DNA of 64,000 nt, from assembly GCF_030035675.1 (NCBI RefSeq), contig NC_084489.1, positions 20,733,501 through 20,797,500 of the forward strand. Direction: 5' to 3'. Under the pieces are notes generated by a model. The model made no database searches. It was not told the DNA's origin and saw only the letters and a list, made by a program, of their open reading frames with translations. Below, piece after piece: positions 57,187-64,000 of this stretch. The position numbers were made by a program, and so were the translations under genes. The stretch is from Rhineura floridana. Lineage: Eukaryota; Chordata; Lepidosauria; Squamata; Rhineuridae. Within the stretch, counting starts at the first letter, position 1. Each line of letters starts with the position of its first letter.

Positions 57187-60100
57187 CTTTATTTCTACCC
57201 CGCCCTTTTTCCAATAGGACTCAGAGTGGCTTACAACTAAAAACAACACCATTAAAACATACAGAAGTATACAATTAAAAAAGAATTAAACTATGAGAAA
57301 AATTAAAACCATAAAACATACGTTAAAAACAGCGGACAATTTAAAATAATAAAATCATATAATATAGTCACCAATCCTATGACACTTAATCCTGGTCGTT
57401 CTCTATCCCAAATGCCCATTGAAATAAAACAGTCTTTACTTGTCGCCGGAAGGACGGCAAGGAGGGAGCTAATCGCACCTCACTCGGAAGGGAATTCCAT
57501 AACCTAGGGGCGGCCACCGAAAAGGCCCTATCTCGTGTCCACGTCATATGTACTTGTGAAGGTGTGGGGAGCACAAGAAGGGCCTCACCTGAAGATCTCA
57601 AATCCCGGACAGATTCATGTAGGGAGATACGATCTGTCAAATAACCTGGACCTGAGCCGTATAGGGCTTTGTAGGTCAAAACCAGCACTTTGAATTGTGA
57701 CCGGAAACAAATTGGCAGCCAGTGGAGCTGTTGTAACAGGGGGGTTGTATGGTCCCTGTAAACAGCCCCGGTTAGCACTCTGGCTGCAGCTCTTTGTACC
57801 AATTTAAGTTTCCGAACAGTTTTCAAAGGCAGCTCCACGTAGAGCGCGTTACAGTAGTCTAAGCGGGATGTAACCAAGGCATGCATCACCCTAGTCAGAT
57901 CAAGCAGCTCCAGGAACGGGCGCAGCTGGCGCACCAGTTTTAATTGGGCAAATGCACTCCTGGATACAGCAGTAATCTGGGCCTCCAAATTCAAAGCTGA
58001 GTCCAGGAGTACACCCAAACTGCGAACCTGAGACTTCAGGGGAAGTGCGACCCCATCCAGCACCCGTTGAATCCCTATTCCCTGATCTGCCCTCCGACTG
58101 ACCAGGAGTACCTCTGTTTTATCAGGATTTAATCTCAACTTGTTTGCCCTCATCTAGTCCATCACTGATGCCAGACACTGGTTTAGGACCTGTACGGCTT
58201 CCTTGGCTTCAGGTGGAAAAAAGAAATAGAGTTGAGTGTCATCGGCATACTGATGGCACCAAACCCCAAAACCCCAGACAACCTCTCCCAGCGGTTTCAT
58301 GTAGATGTTAAATAACATGGGGGACAAAACTGAACCCTGAGGGACCCCATAGGTCAATGGTCAGGGGGTCAAGCAGGAGTCCCCGAGTACCACCTTCTGG
58401 GTTCGGTCCTCCAGGAAGGACTGGAGCCACTGTAACAAAATGCCCCCAAGTCCCATCTCGGCAAGGCGGCCCATAAGGATACCATGATCGATGGTATCGA
58501 AAGCCACTGAGAGGTCCAGTAGAACCAACAGAGACACACTCCCCCTGTCCAGTTCTCTTTGTAGGTCATCCACCAAGGTGACCAAAGCCGTCTCTGTCCC
58601 ATAGCCAGGCCTGAAACCAGATTGAAATGGATCCAGATAATCCGTATCATCCAGGAATCTCTGGAGTTGGGCGACCACCACACGCTCTATTATCTTGCTT
58701 CAAAATGGAATATTGGAGACTGGCCGGTAGTTACCTAGTAAAGAGGGATCCAGGGAGGGCTTTTTCAGCAGTGGTCTTATAACTGCCTCCTTTAAGCATG
58801 ATGGAGTTCTGCCTTGTTGTAGAGAGGCATTAACTACTCCCCTGACCCAATCGACCAGACCCCCTCTGGTACTTCTAATGAGCCAGGAACATTTTATATC
58901 CTGCTTTTCCTTCCATAAACAAGTTGTTTAAAGCAGCTTACAAGTATAAATACAAAATATATATATAAATGTTTTGTTACTGTTGATAATATGTTGATAA
59001 CCTGGGCTCCTACTGGGAGGAAGGGCAGGATATAAATCCAATAATATAAATAAATAAATAACATGTTACAGTCACTACTTTAAATCACTATAGATCACTT
59101 CATTTGTTAACTGTTACTACCAGGGTGGAGTTACGCCCTTCTTATCAGTCTTTCTTTTGAAACATTCAAGGAAACTTGTTCCAGGCGAATGCTTAGCAGC
59201 AATGATACTGACACAGATGCTTGTATAAAACAGCAGCCTCCTTTCCTTCTTCTCATGCCCCCCCTCGCCACACTCCATTAATCATATGTTTGATGGTACC
59301 TGTTTATTCTCAAGTAACCGATGCAGAATTCTGGCCTCCCATCTTCCACATACCACTTTTTGCATCTCCAGTGGAAAAGGTCCAGAGAGATGAGTACATT
59401 TCTTCTCCCTTTAACTGGAACTGAGCTAATGTGTTTAATATAACCTTTGCTAACATGGCTAACACCACATTTTTGGGAAGTTCATTGTTATCCATTAAGG
59501 TATTGGAACATTTGGGGCATTAACTGGAGTATGGTGTATTTTTATTTAAACAGAGCAATGGGGATACCTAATTATCACATGTGACATTTTACTACTATGA
59601 TGATCTTGTGTTTTTCTTAGTGCTTGGTAGCTGTAACCAGTCCAGCAGATGCAATTATTGGAAAATACCTTCTGAATGTGGAAACGGGGCCTAAGGGTTA
59701 TACTACTGATAACAATTTTGTCTACATTTTGTTCAACCCTTGGTGTAAAGGTAATTAATGTGATCTAAAGAGGTTTAATTCCTATTATATAAGGTAAACT
59801 AAAAAAGAGATGTTTTTCTTAGCTACTTTCCCCATAAAAACAATGAAACCAGGTTTTACAACGATTCCACAAGAAGTATAATTTTTTGAAGGAAGATGAT
59901 CAGTCTATGAAACGCTTACTTTTGTTGCTACCCACAGTATATTTATTGCAACACAGTTTAAACATAAGCAGGGACACAATTCAACAGAAAACGACACACG
60001 GAAATAAATCCTGCCAGCAAGGCCTGAGCTCTTTGCATCATCTGGATTTGCATTTATAAATCATTTGCATTTATCTGGAGTTCTCTCAAGATTAGTTGGT

Positions 60101-63100
60101 AACAACTTCTCTGCTCCAACAGTGTGTGTGTAAATACTACGTTTATGAATGAATAGAGCCAGTAATGGAGAACAGCACAAGGGCAGAAGTAAATGGCTAC
60201 TGGGAATCCTACCTGTTTTACTGTCTGCTAGACAACCAAATGGACTTCAGGCTAAACAACCACAAAATGGTTGTGTTTTCAGCATGCACAACAGCCAAGA
60301 GAGGTAGTTCTGAAAAGCTTTTCAAAGGCAACAGTAATCTTTATTTCCTTTTCTGGTGTGTACATTCCCATTCACCCATTGTCAAACTGAAGAGTGCACA
60401 GCCTGTCTACACTCTGGTGTAAGCCATTTCTGGAGAACAGTAACCTGCCTCATCCCACTCCAACAATCTTCTTAGGTTTACCCTCACCCCCACCCCACTT
60501 TCCCAAGGAGTGAGACATTTCAGAGTCACAGCACTTAGCTGGGTTTGGTTTCCTTTAGGGAAACAGGCCACTGGGGCTACTTAAGGTGTTTTTATAACAT
60601 TTGAATATTGTTGCGAGTTTGGGGGTTGGAATGGATGATCCCTGTGAGTCCCCTTCCAGCCTCTAATTTGGAATCCTGTGCCTTGGGGTGAGGGGCTGGC
60701 TCTGCTGGAGTTTCTTTTGTTAAGCTAACAGAGTGGCCAGGTTGTTAATGGGCCTATTAGGTGCCCAGCAACTGGTGAATGGGCCAGGAAGACCCTCTTG
60801 TCATTGAAACTCTTCAGGAGAGCCCCCCCCCTTTCTGGAGGCTAGCAGAGGTTTGTGCTTTGAATGTGTGTAGAGTTGTGTCTAGAGAAAGGCTGGGAAC
60901 TGGAGGCAGGCAGAGAGGCTATCTCTCTGCACCATGGCTTTAGGATGTCTCCTGCAACCCAGATGGAAAAGCTGGATATTGGACTGCTGATGCCTTGAAC
61001 CCCTCCATCCTAAGCTCAGGTTGGAATGTGTGTAAATAAATAAACCATATTTCATAAAGACACCACAGTCTCTGCTGACCTTCTTCTCAAAGGAAACCAA
61101 ACCCTGGATGGAGCGCAGGGACCCCGGAAATCTCACCACTCGGAGATTGGGGAGGCGTGCAACACTACATAGCCTACCATTTCATTATGGTAGGGATCTG
61201 AGTACTTGGTACCTGCTTACAAGATCTGAGTCCACTAGTCTTCTCATTTGTGTATCCATCAGTTTCTTAATGTCTGACAGCAACAAGTATGTTGTCTGCC
61301 CAACCTTAAAAGGGTTTTTTTTCCCAGTCTGAAAAAAAAGAATTAATGCACTCCTGTATTTGTTTTAGCGGATTCTGTTTTCATGCCTGATGATAGAGAA
61401 AGAGCTGAGTACGTGCTCAATGACACTGGCTATCTCTATGTTGGATCCACCAAAAACATACGTGGAAGACCTTGGAATTTTGGGCAGGTGAAAAATCACA
61501 TATTTCTTTCTGTCTAGACAAAAGTACACATTTGTTAAATGGATTGTTAATTTTTTTTTTAAAAAAAATTCAAACTGCTGGGGAGTGCCCTTAAATATGC
61601 AGAAGCTGCTAACTTGTTTGTGGTGGCCCCATTTCACTTCCAATCTGATAGGGACAGGACAACTAAGTTCAGTCTCAAAAGCAACAAGTGAGACCTGCAA
61701 GTGTGACTGTTGCAGTAAAGCCCAGCCACTAAGTGAAGTGTTTCTATTCAAGGTTCCAGCGACCAGGAACAGAAGCCTTGGGATCCTGTTCAGATCAGGT
61801 TTTGTTTTTTTTCTCTTTTTCTTTTGAGGGGAAGAAGGCTCAGGAAGGGAGAAAGTCGGAAAAACGCAGAGCTGATAGATGTTTGCCTGAAACCTTGGAG
61901 AGTCATTATCAATCAGAATAAATAATAGTGAGCTAGATGGGCACATAGTCTGAGCTGATATTAGGCAGTTTCCAATGTTCCTTTAGTGCTCAGGGGTGAG
62001 GATGCCAATTCTGAAACTGAGAACTACAGTTTATAATTATACAGGGTAGGATCTGGAGAGTGAGCAAAGATTCCCTTTTATTTTTCTTCCTCTTGAAATA
62101 TCCCTGTATAGTGCAGGGAGAAGAGGGTTTTAAAAAGAACCTCATGGTATACATCCTCTCAACCCTAATTCCCCCTCCAGGACACTATATATTATGGGGC
62201 TTGAACAGGGTAATGCCATCTCCATTCTATAACTCCTGGAAGCTCACATGTACTTGTTGGCTCTTTTGGGGCATGTTTTAAAAATGATTTACAACCTTCT
62301 ATACTTCTTTGTACCTAGGGAGTACCTCAAGTCAGTACCTTATTTTTGGGTGGCTCCATTTGCTTTTGGCACTCAAACAGCTATTAGAGGTAACAAGTGG
62401 GACCCGCAACAAAAAATTGCAGTCTGGAGTGCTCCTGTTCAGGGTTGCAGACACACAGACACACCTTCTTTCATGACATTTCATTCCACACCACACCCAG
62501 TTTTTTGTTTTTCCTTCCAACATTTGGTCACAATTCCATGGCCCCTGAGCATGATACAAGTTTGTACCCAGCCCAGAGAAATTTTGCTTCAGCATTGTTG
62601 TCAGCACAGTAATGTAAACAGTAGCGGACATGCTGTGGGTAAACAATAAGCTTTGGCCTCTGACTCTGGTCTCTTCCTTTAGTACCCCACCTATACAACA
62701 CCATGACATGAAAAGAAAATCTACTTTTAAGCAGATTTTATTTCTACCAATAGGGGGCAGTAGCATGCTGACATACAGCTGACAATTCTGGATGGGCGTT
62801 TTAGCCTCAGAGACTGAATTAGTGTGATGTACTGCTATGTTTTATGCATTGTGAAAGAACCCGTTAATGCATTGAGAAATGTTGCTGTGTGCATAAAATG
62901 TTTTCTGTAGCTATCAGCATTGGCCTTAGAGATTTTTATGTATAGTGATTAAATATTGTTCCCTGCTGAGCGGCAACAATGATCCCAGGCAATTTCCCCC
63001 TCCCCCCTTGTGCATGTCAACAGAACACATTTCACAAGCATCAAATTCATTTGAAGTATTTCATCTGAAGTATTTAAATCTCAACAGCAGCTTTATGCAT

Positions 63101-63287
63101 TAATTTACGGGTTAATTAAAGGGCATTTTTCAGCAATGAGCAACTTGAACATAAGACTTTGCTTTCTGCCTCAAAACAGTTTGAGGAAGATGTTTTGGAT
63201 TGCTGCATGTACCTTCTGGACAAGAGCCAACTCAAGCCAAAGGCTAAACAAGATCCTGTGATCATCTCCAGGGCCATGTCAGCGTTG
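45613..63287 (+). CDS. TGM4: TGM4-like transglutaminase, first six coding exons (gene continues past the window)
   Basis: Transglutaminases cross-link Gln to Lys side chains with Ca2+; TGM4 is the prostate-type enzyme in mammals. Exons 45613-45628, 51505-51684, 52430-52536, 59621-59750, 61369-61487 and 63180-63287 join in frame to about 220 residues. Visible parts: start MSQKAGDPLKVVEIDFLREQ, the N-terminal beta-sandwich (LIVRRGQEFQLKLTFSREL; CLVAVTSPADAIIGKYLLNV), FNPWCKADSVFMPDDRERAEY (human FNPWCKEDMVFMPDEDERKEY), YVLNDTGYLYVGSTKNI and WNFGQFEEDVLDCCMYLLDK (human WNFGQFEKNVLDCCISLLTE). The catalytic Cys-His-Asp triad lies in later exons. Sequence and place beside TMEM42 favour TGM4 over other paralogues. 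No lesion seen. Confidence 0.9.
45971..46190 (+). mobile_element. Sauria-type SINE, full length
   Basis: tRNA head gccagtgtggcatagtggtt with B box gcgttcgaatcc, body, and tail ataagtcagaatcgacttga aggcagtac. The B box is very close to a functional tRNA promoter. Confidence 0.85.
48205..48300. repeat. Palindromic hAT-type MITE remnant
   Basis: gctcccatcatccttgacaa ... gtctaacaacatctggaggg: half of the palindrome and core; the left arm is missing. Confidence 0.5.
48954..49978. mobile_element. hAT-like element, ~1 kb, no transposase recognised
   Basis: Ends cagagcttggaag and cttccaagctctg are inverted repeats. Just inside them are dense runs of a taattacttt / aagtaattac motif on both sides (48965-49110 and 49815-49970). 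The flanks tgcaagtc (left) and tgcaagtt (right) match in 7 of 8 positions if the right end is set two bases in, fitting an 8-bp hAT duplication. The middle (49190-49700) is GC-richer and non-coding as far as I can see. Confidence 0.6.
50114..50251. mobile_element. Palindromic hAT MITE, intact, 8-bp target duplication
   Basis: 138 bp starting CAGCCTTTCCCAACC and ending GGTTGGGAAAGGCTG, almost fully self-complementary (arms of about 55 bases around ccagcattgccaatggtcag). Perfect gggtaagc flanks it at 50106-50113 and 50252-50259. CAG...CTG ends plus 8-bp duplication indicate the hAT superfamily. It is the best reference for the many eroded copies in this window. Confidence 0.9.
50948..51130 (-). 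repeat. L2/CR1-type LINE 3' tail
   Basis: ttatatcctgcctttctttc and caaggcagcatacatgtggt then tccaggtactgaccagacct: the usual reverse-oriented 3' end. Confidence 0.65.
51505..51684 (+). CDS. TGM4: TGM4 exon 2
   Basis: 180 bp, enters with GG completing Gly and leaves one base of the next Gly. It encodes DPLKVVEIDFLREQNARLHR, SLIVRRGQEFQLKLTFSREL and KVTLQFSI: the first strands of the transglutaminase N-terminal domain. Confidence 0.93.
52430..52536 (+). CDS. TGM4: TGM4 exon 3
   Basis: 107 bp, acceptor ttccag, donor gtacat. It encodes EKPMKSNGTHLSLNARSRQN and AHTWCANICQTNGKE, aligned with human YNWQATLQNESGKE. Confidence 0.9.
53068..53398 (+). mobile_element. CR1 LINE 3' fragment
   Basis: cacatctggagtattgtgtc, cagttgtgggcaccacattt, agagtatgtccagaagaagg and, at the end, gattggactagatgaccttt ... 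cttatgattctg match the amniote CR1 ORF2 end and 3' UTR. Heavily 5'-truncated. Confidence 0.85.
53946..53995 (+). ncRNA. Hammerhead-ribozyme-like motif (likely Penelope-like element relic)
   Basis: All core boxes occur in order: stem I half tatcc (53946-53950), CTGATGA (53952-53958), stem II gcatg/catgc (53960-53964 and 53972-53976) with a 7-base loop, GAAAC (53980-53984), a two-base-pair stem III AC/GT around ac, the cleavage triplet GTC (53987-53989) and the other stem I half ggata (53991-53995). Such minimal-stem-III hammerheads are known from Penelope-like retroelements of vertebrates. Stem II has extra unpaired bases before GAAA and one mismatch adjoins the core in stem I, so activity is uncertain. 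An L2 tail begins directly downstream. Confidence 0.55.
54003..54770 (-). mobile_element. L2-type LINE, 3' part
   Basis: On the - strand the 130-codon frame at 54295-54687 gives QNAAVRLPTVAGYSQDVTLL, QLHWLLICYRAKFKVLVLVY, KALYSLGPGYLKDRLTPYL and SVVAPTLWNSLPLNIRQAPS: the C-terminus of L2 ORF2. A 3' UTR to 54003 has ttatatcccgcccttcctcc. RT domain missing. Confidence 0.85.
54926..57075 (-). mobile_element. HAL1-like (ORF1-only) L1-derived retroelement, copy B, complete with target-site duplication
   Basis: A 2.15 kb minus-strand insertion between two perfect copies of gccaaaagctattttctt (54908-54925 and 57076-57093). Its 5' end (GGACTTCCGGGAAGGGTGA) matches copy A. The order is leader, single ORF (55514-56347), AT-rich 3' UTR and poly(A) at 54926. 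The tail has (aaaat)n at 55025-55075. No ORF2. Both copies share the full length, so this is a self-consistent unit. Confidence 0.8.
55514..56347 (-). CDS. L1 ORF1p-like protein of HAL1-like copy B
   Basis: 277 codons open; the likely start is the inner Met at about 56320 (MAIKKVAENLEITMF), giving 268 residues, as in copy A. N-terminal coiled coil (EIEITKQNLRQGCKELKIEL), then a repeat-rich linker (GVPVREETLETGT units), then the RRM-like part: NKIYCLELNVISEEINEDS, PNIEKIYGINCSHVT and DDPVYFEKKNRDMILQQYF. It ends at LLLYDYGFDSKIIMEY. A 201-bp in-frame duplication (about 55841-56041 and 56042-56242 region) copies part of linker and first RRM strand. The C-terminal domain of L1 ORF1p is missing, as in copy A. 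Function inferred from family. Confidence 0.7.
   Translation of the reverse strand: MVFLYFSFKMAIKKVAENLEITMFQKIMDEIEITKQNLRQGCKELKIELSKMTQEIKDIGVPVREVTLEGVPVREETPEIGTNVEQEKDLESMDFRNKIYCLEIQEIKDIGVLVREETLETGTGVPVREETLETGTGVPVREETPEIGTNVEQEKDLESMDFRNKIYCLELNVISEEINEDSRDKVINGMDNLLDWNDVMEPNIEKIYGINCSHVTMEKLSRDDPVYFEKKNRDMILQQYFSNLFRMDGKKIFGIEVIPIRLLLYDYGFDSKIIMEY
57137..58880 (-). mobile_element. L2-type LINE, long 3' part with mostly open reverse transcriptase
   Basis: On the - strand one frame runs from about 58700 to 57386, broken by few stops (at 58361-58363 and 58154-58156, plus one near 58692). It shows FQSGFRPGYGTETALVTLVD, LDLSVAFDTIDHGILMGRL, GVPQGSVLSPMLFNIYM, YADDTQLYFFF (catalytic box intact), LRLNPDKTEVLL, RLDYCNALYVELPLKTVRKL and APRLWNSLPSEVRLAPSLPS. 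A 3' UTR ends in (aat)n at 57148-57186. The endonuclease is missing at the 5' end. Best preserved LINE in the window. Confidence 0.9.
58890..59060. repeat. Two opposed L2-type tails
   Basis: ttttatatcctgcttttcct (- orientation) is followed by cctactgggaggaagggcag gatataaat ending in taaataaataaataa (+ orientation). Confidence 0.65.
59621..59750 (+). CDS. TGM4: TGM4 exon 4
   Basis: 130 bp, phase 0 entry, one base left over. It encodes CLVAVTSPADAIIGKYLLNV, ETGPKGYTTDNNFVYILF and NPWCK, very close to human VTVAVTSSPNAILGKYQLNV and YLLFNPWCK. Confidence 0.95.
59751..61368 (+). other. TGM4: TGM4 intron 4
   Basis: 1.6 kb. 60609-61164 is a probable solo LTR. The remainder shows no recognised repeat or exon. 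Confidence 0.5.
60609..61164 (+). mobile_element. Probable solo LTR (family unassigned)
   Basis: A 556-bp unit with inverted tips tgttgc and gcaaca and, at about 61037-61045, an aataaataaa poly(A) signal followed by a GC-richer end, the U3-R-U5 order on the + strand. The 5-base flanks aatat and ctaca do not match, so the limits or the mechanism are less sure than for the LTR at 41806. No internal retroelement region: fossil. Confidence 0.45.
61369..61487 (+). CDS. TGM4: TGM4 exon 5
   Basis: 119 bp, acceptor tgttttag, donor gtgaaa. It encodes ADSVFMPDDRERAEYVLNDT, GYLYVGSTKNIRGRPWNFGQ: the conserved transglutaminase linker before the catalytic core. Confidence 0.95.
61488..63179 (+). other. 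TGM4: TGM4 intron 5
   Basis: 1.7 kb. About 61925-61985 is the 3' end of a tRNA-type SINE (tgagctagatgggcacatag then gcagtttccaatgttc). Otherwise unclassified; homopolymer T/A run at 61550-61570. Confidence 0.5.
63180..63287 (+). CDS. TGM4: TGM4 exon 6
   Basis: 108 bp, phase 0/0, acceptor aaaacag, donor gtatgt. It encodes FEEDVLDCCMYLLDKSQLKP and KAKQDPVIISRAMSAL, aligned with human FEKNVLDCCISLLTESSLKP and RRDPVLVCRAMCAM. The next exon is expected to carry the catalytic Cys. Confidence 0.95.
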
Positions 63288-64000
63288 GTATGTCCTTAAA
63301 TAAATGTTTTAACACAGGTTGGATTCTTTTAGTTAGGACAAGAAATCTGACCAAACCCAGCCCTACATGGCTTCAGTATATTATACCTTCAGACCATGCC
63401 CTGAACACGTATCGGGGCCATAACATAATAAAGAGGGAAATTGTGGCCCTCCAGATGCTCCTGGACTCCACCTCTCATTATCCCTGACCATTGGCAATGT
63501 TAGCTGAGGATGATGGGAGCTGGAATCCAACAACATCTGGAGGACCAAAGGCTCCCCACACTTGACCTAATAGGTTTTCCTTTCTGTATCTAGCGAGTTG
63601 TCTGCTACCAGTAATGCGCTGTTCTGAAGTAAGCAGCAGGAAAGGGCCTAGAATGGAGGGGTAATTGTCAAAAGTACAGAACTTAGTTCTGCAGTGCCTG
63701 GACAATTGCGTAGAGTACCATTTGTGTGCAGTATGTTGTCCAAATTACTCTGTGTGTGTGTGAAGGAGTGTACATCATAGATGGTAAATCTGTAAATGTT
63801 GACCCAAGAATGTGAAGTCATTCAATCACTGTAGTTGCTCACAGCGTTTGGTCACATTACACAAAAACGGGTTATGAATGATGTTTGCCTTTAAGACTCA
63901 AAATGGTAACATCCCAAATTGCTTGTATATTTGAATAAAAGCCTCCTGCTCTGGGGATTGAAAGTCCAGCATGGCTTCTGCTGGGTGTCAGAAAAGAGTC
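63288..64000 (+). other. TGM4: TGM4 intron 6, start
   Basis: 63440-63575 is a palindromic hAT-type MITE (gtggccctccagatgctcct and aacatctggaggaccaaagg). The rest to the window edge is unclassified; a short tg repeat lies near 63750. Confidence 0.55.

Larger units (their letters stand above)
52537..59620 (+). other. TGM4: TGM4 intron 3
   Basis: 7.1 kb: a CR1 tail (53068-53398), a hammerhead-like motif (53946-53995), an L2 copy (54003-54770), HAL1-like copy B (54926-57075), a longer L2 copy (57137-58880) and L2 tails (58890-59060). The rest is unclassified. Confidence 0.7.

Noticed and set aside
62332-62766. 144-codon - strand frame in TGM4 intron 5
   Set aside because: No domain or family recognised and no splice context; treated as a chance frame.
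1-64000. CRISPR arrays, operons, rRNA or phage-type genes
   Set aside because: None seen. Split genes with GT-AG introns, SINEs and LINEs show a vertebrate nuclear genome.

Overview
The window is nuclear DNA of a squamate reptile, most likely a lizard. It carries the conserved vertebrate block KIF15 - TMEM42 - TGM4 (the same order as human 3p21.31), all on the + strand. The host assignment also rests on abundant Sauria-type SINEs, BovB (RTE) LINEs, CR1/L2 LINEs and palindromic hAT MITEs. The genes were recognised from exon translations that fit between GT-AG splice sites with matching phases. No bacterial, viral or plasmid layout is present.

Layout. 424-19163 holds the last nine coding exons of KIF15 (C-terminal coiled coil) with its poly(A) signal at 19578. 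The next-to-last exon carries one extra A that shifts the frame. 20880-21520 is a CpG-rich promoter with two CACGTG boxes and an ETS site. TMEM42 follows (three exons, 21218-29017, 150 codons, apparently intact). 29018-45612 is intergenic and made largely of transposon debris, including a ~4.8 kb L1-type LINE (32035-36852) and a solo LTR (41806-42438). TGM4 starts at 45613 and its first six coding exons lie in the window; the catalytic core is beyond the right edge.

Mobile DNA dominates the introns and intergenic space: three 5'-truncated BovB copies on the - strand, a TA-flanked DNA transposon with 27-bp identical ends (5668-7950), L2-type LINEs with partly open reverse transcriptase, a CR1 tail, four Sauria SINE copies or fragments, tRNA-type SINEs, a ~1 kb hAT-like element, and many short palindromic hAT MITEs. 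Nested insertions (L2 and SINE in L1, MITE in SINE, SINE in MITE) give relative ages.

Most unusual content: (1) two ~2.15 kb elements (11208-13358 and 54926-57075) that carry only an L1 ORF1-like gene, with a coiled coil and RRM but no ORF2, poly(A) tails and perfect 17-18 bp target duplications. They look like a squamate counterpart of mammalian HAL1, and each has its own in-frame duplication inside the ORF. (2) A hammerhead-ribozyme-like motif at 53946-53995. (3) The KIF15 frameshift. (4) A perfect 18-bp-stem hairpin in TMEM42 intron 1.
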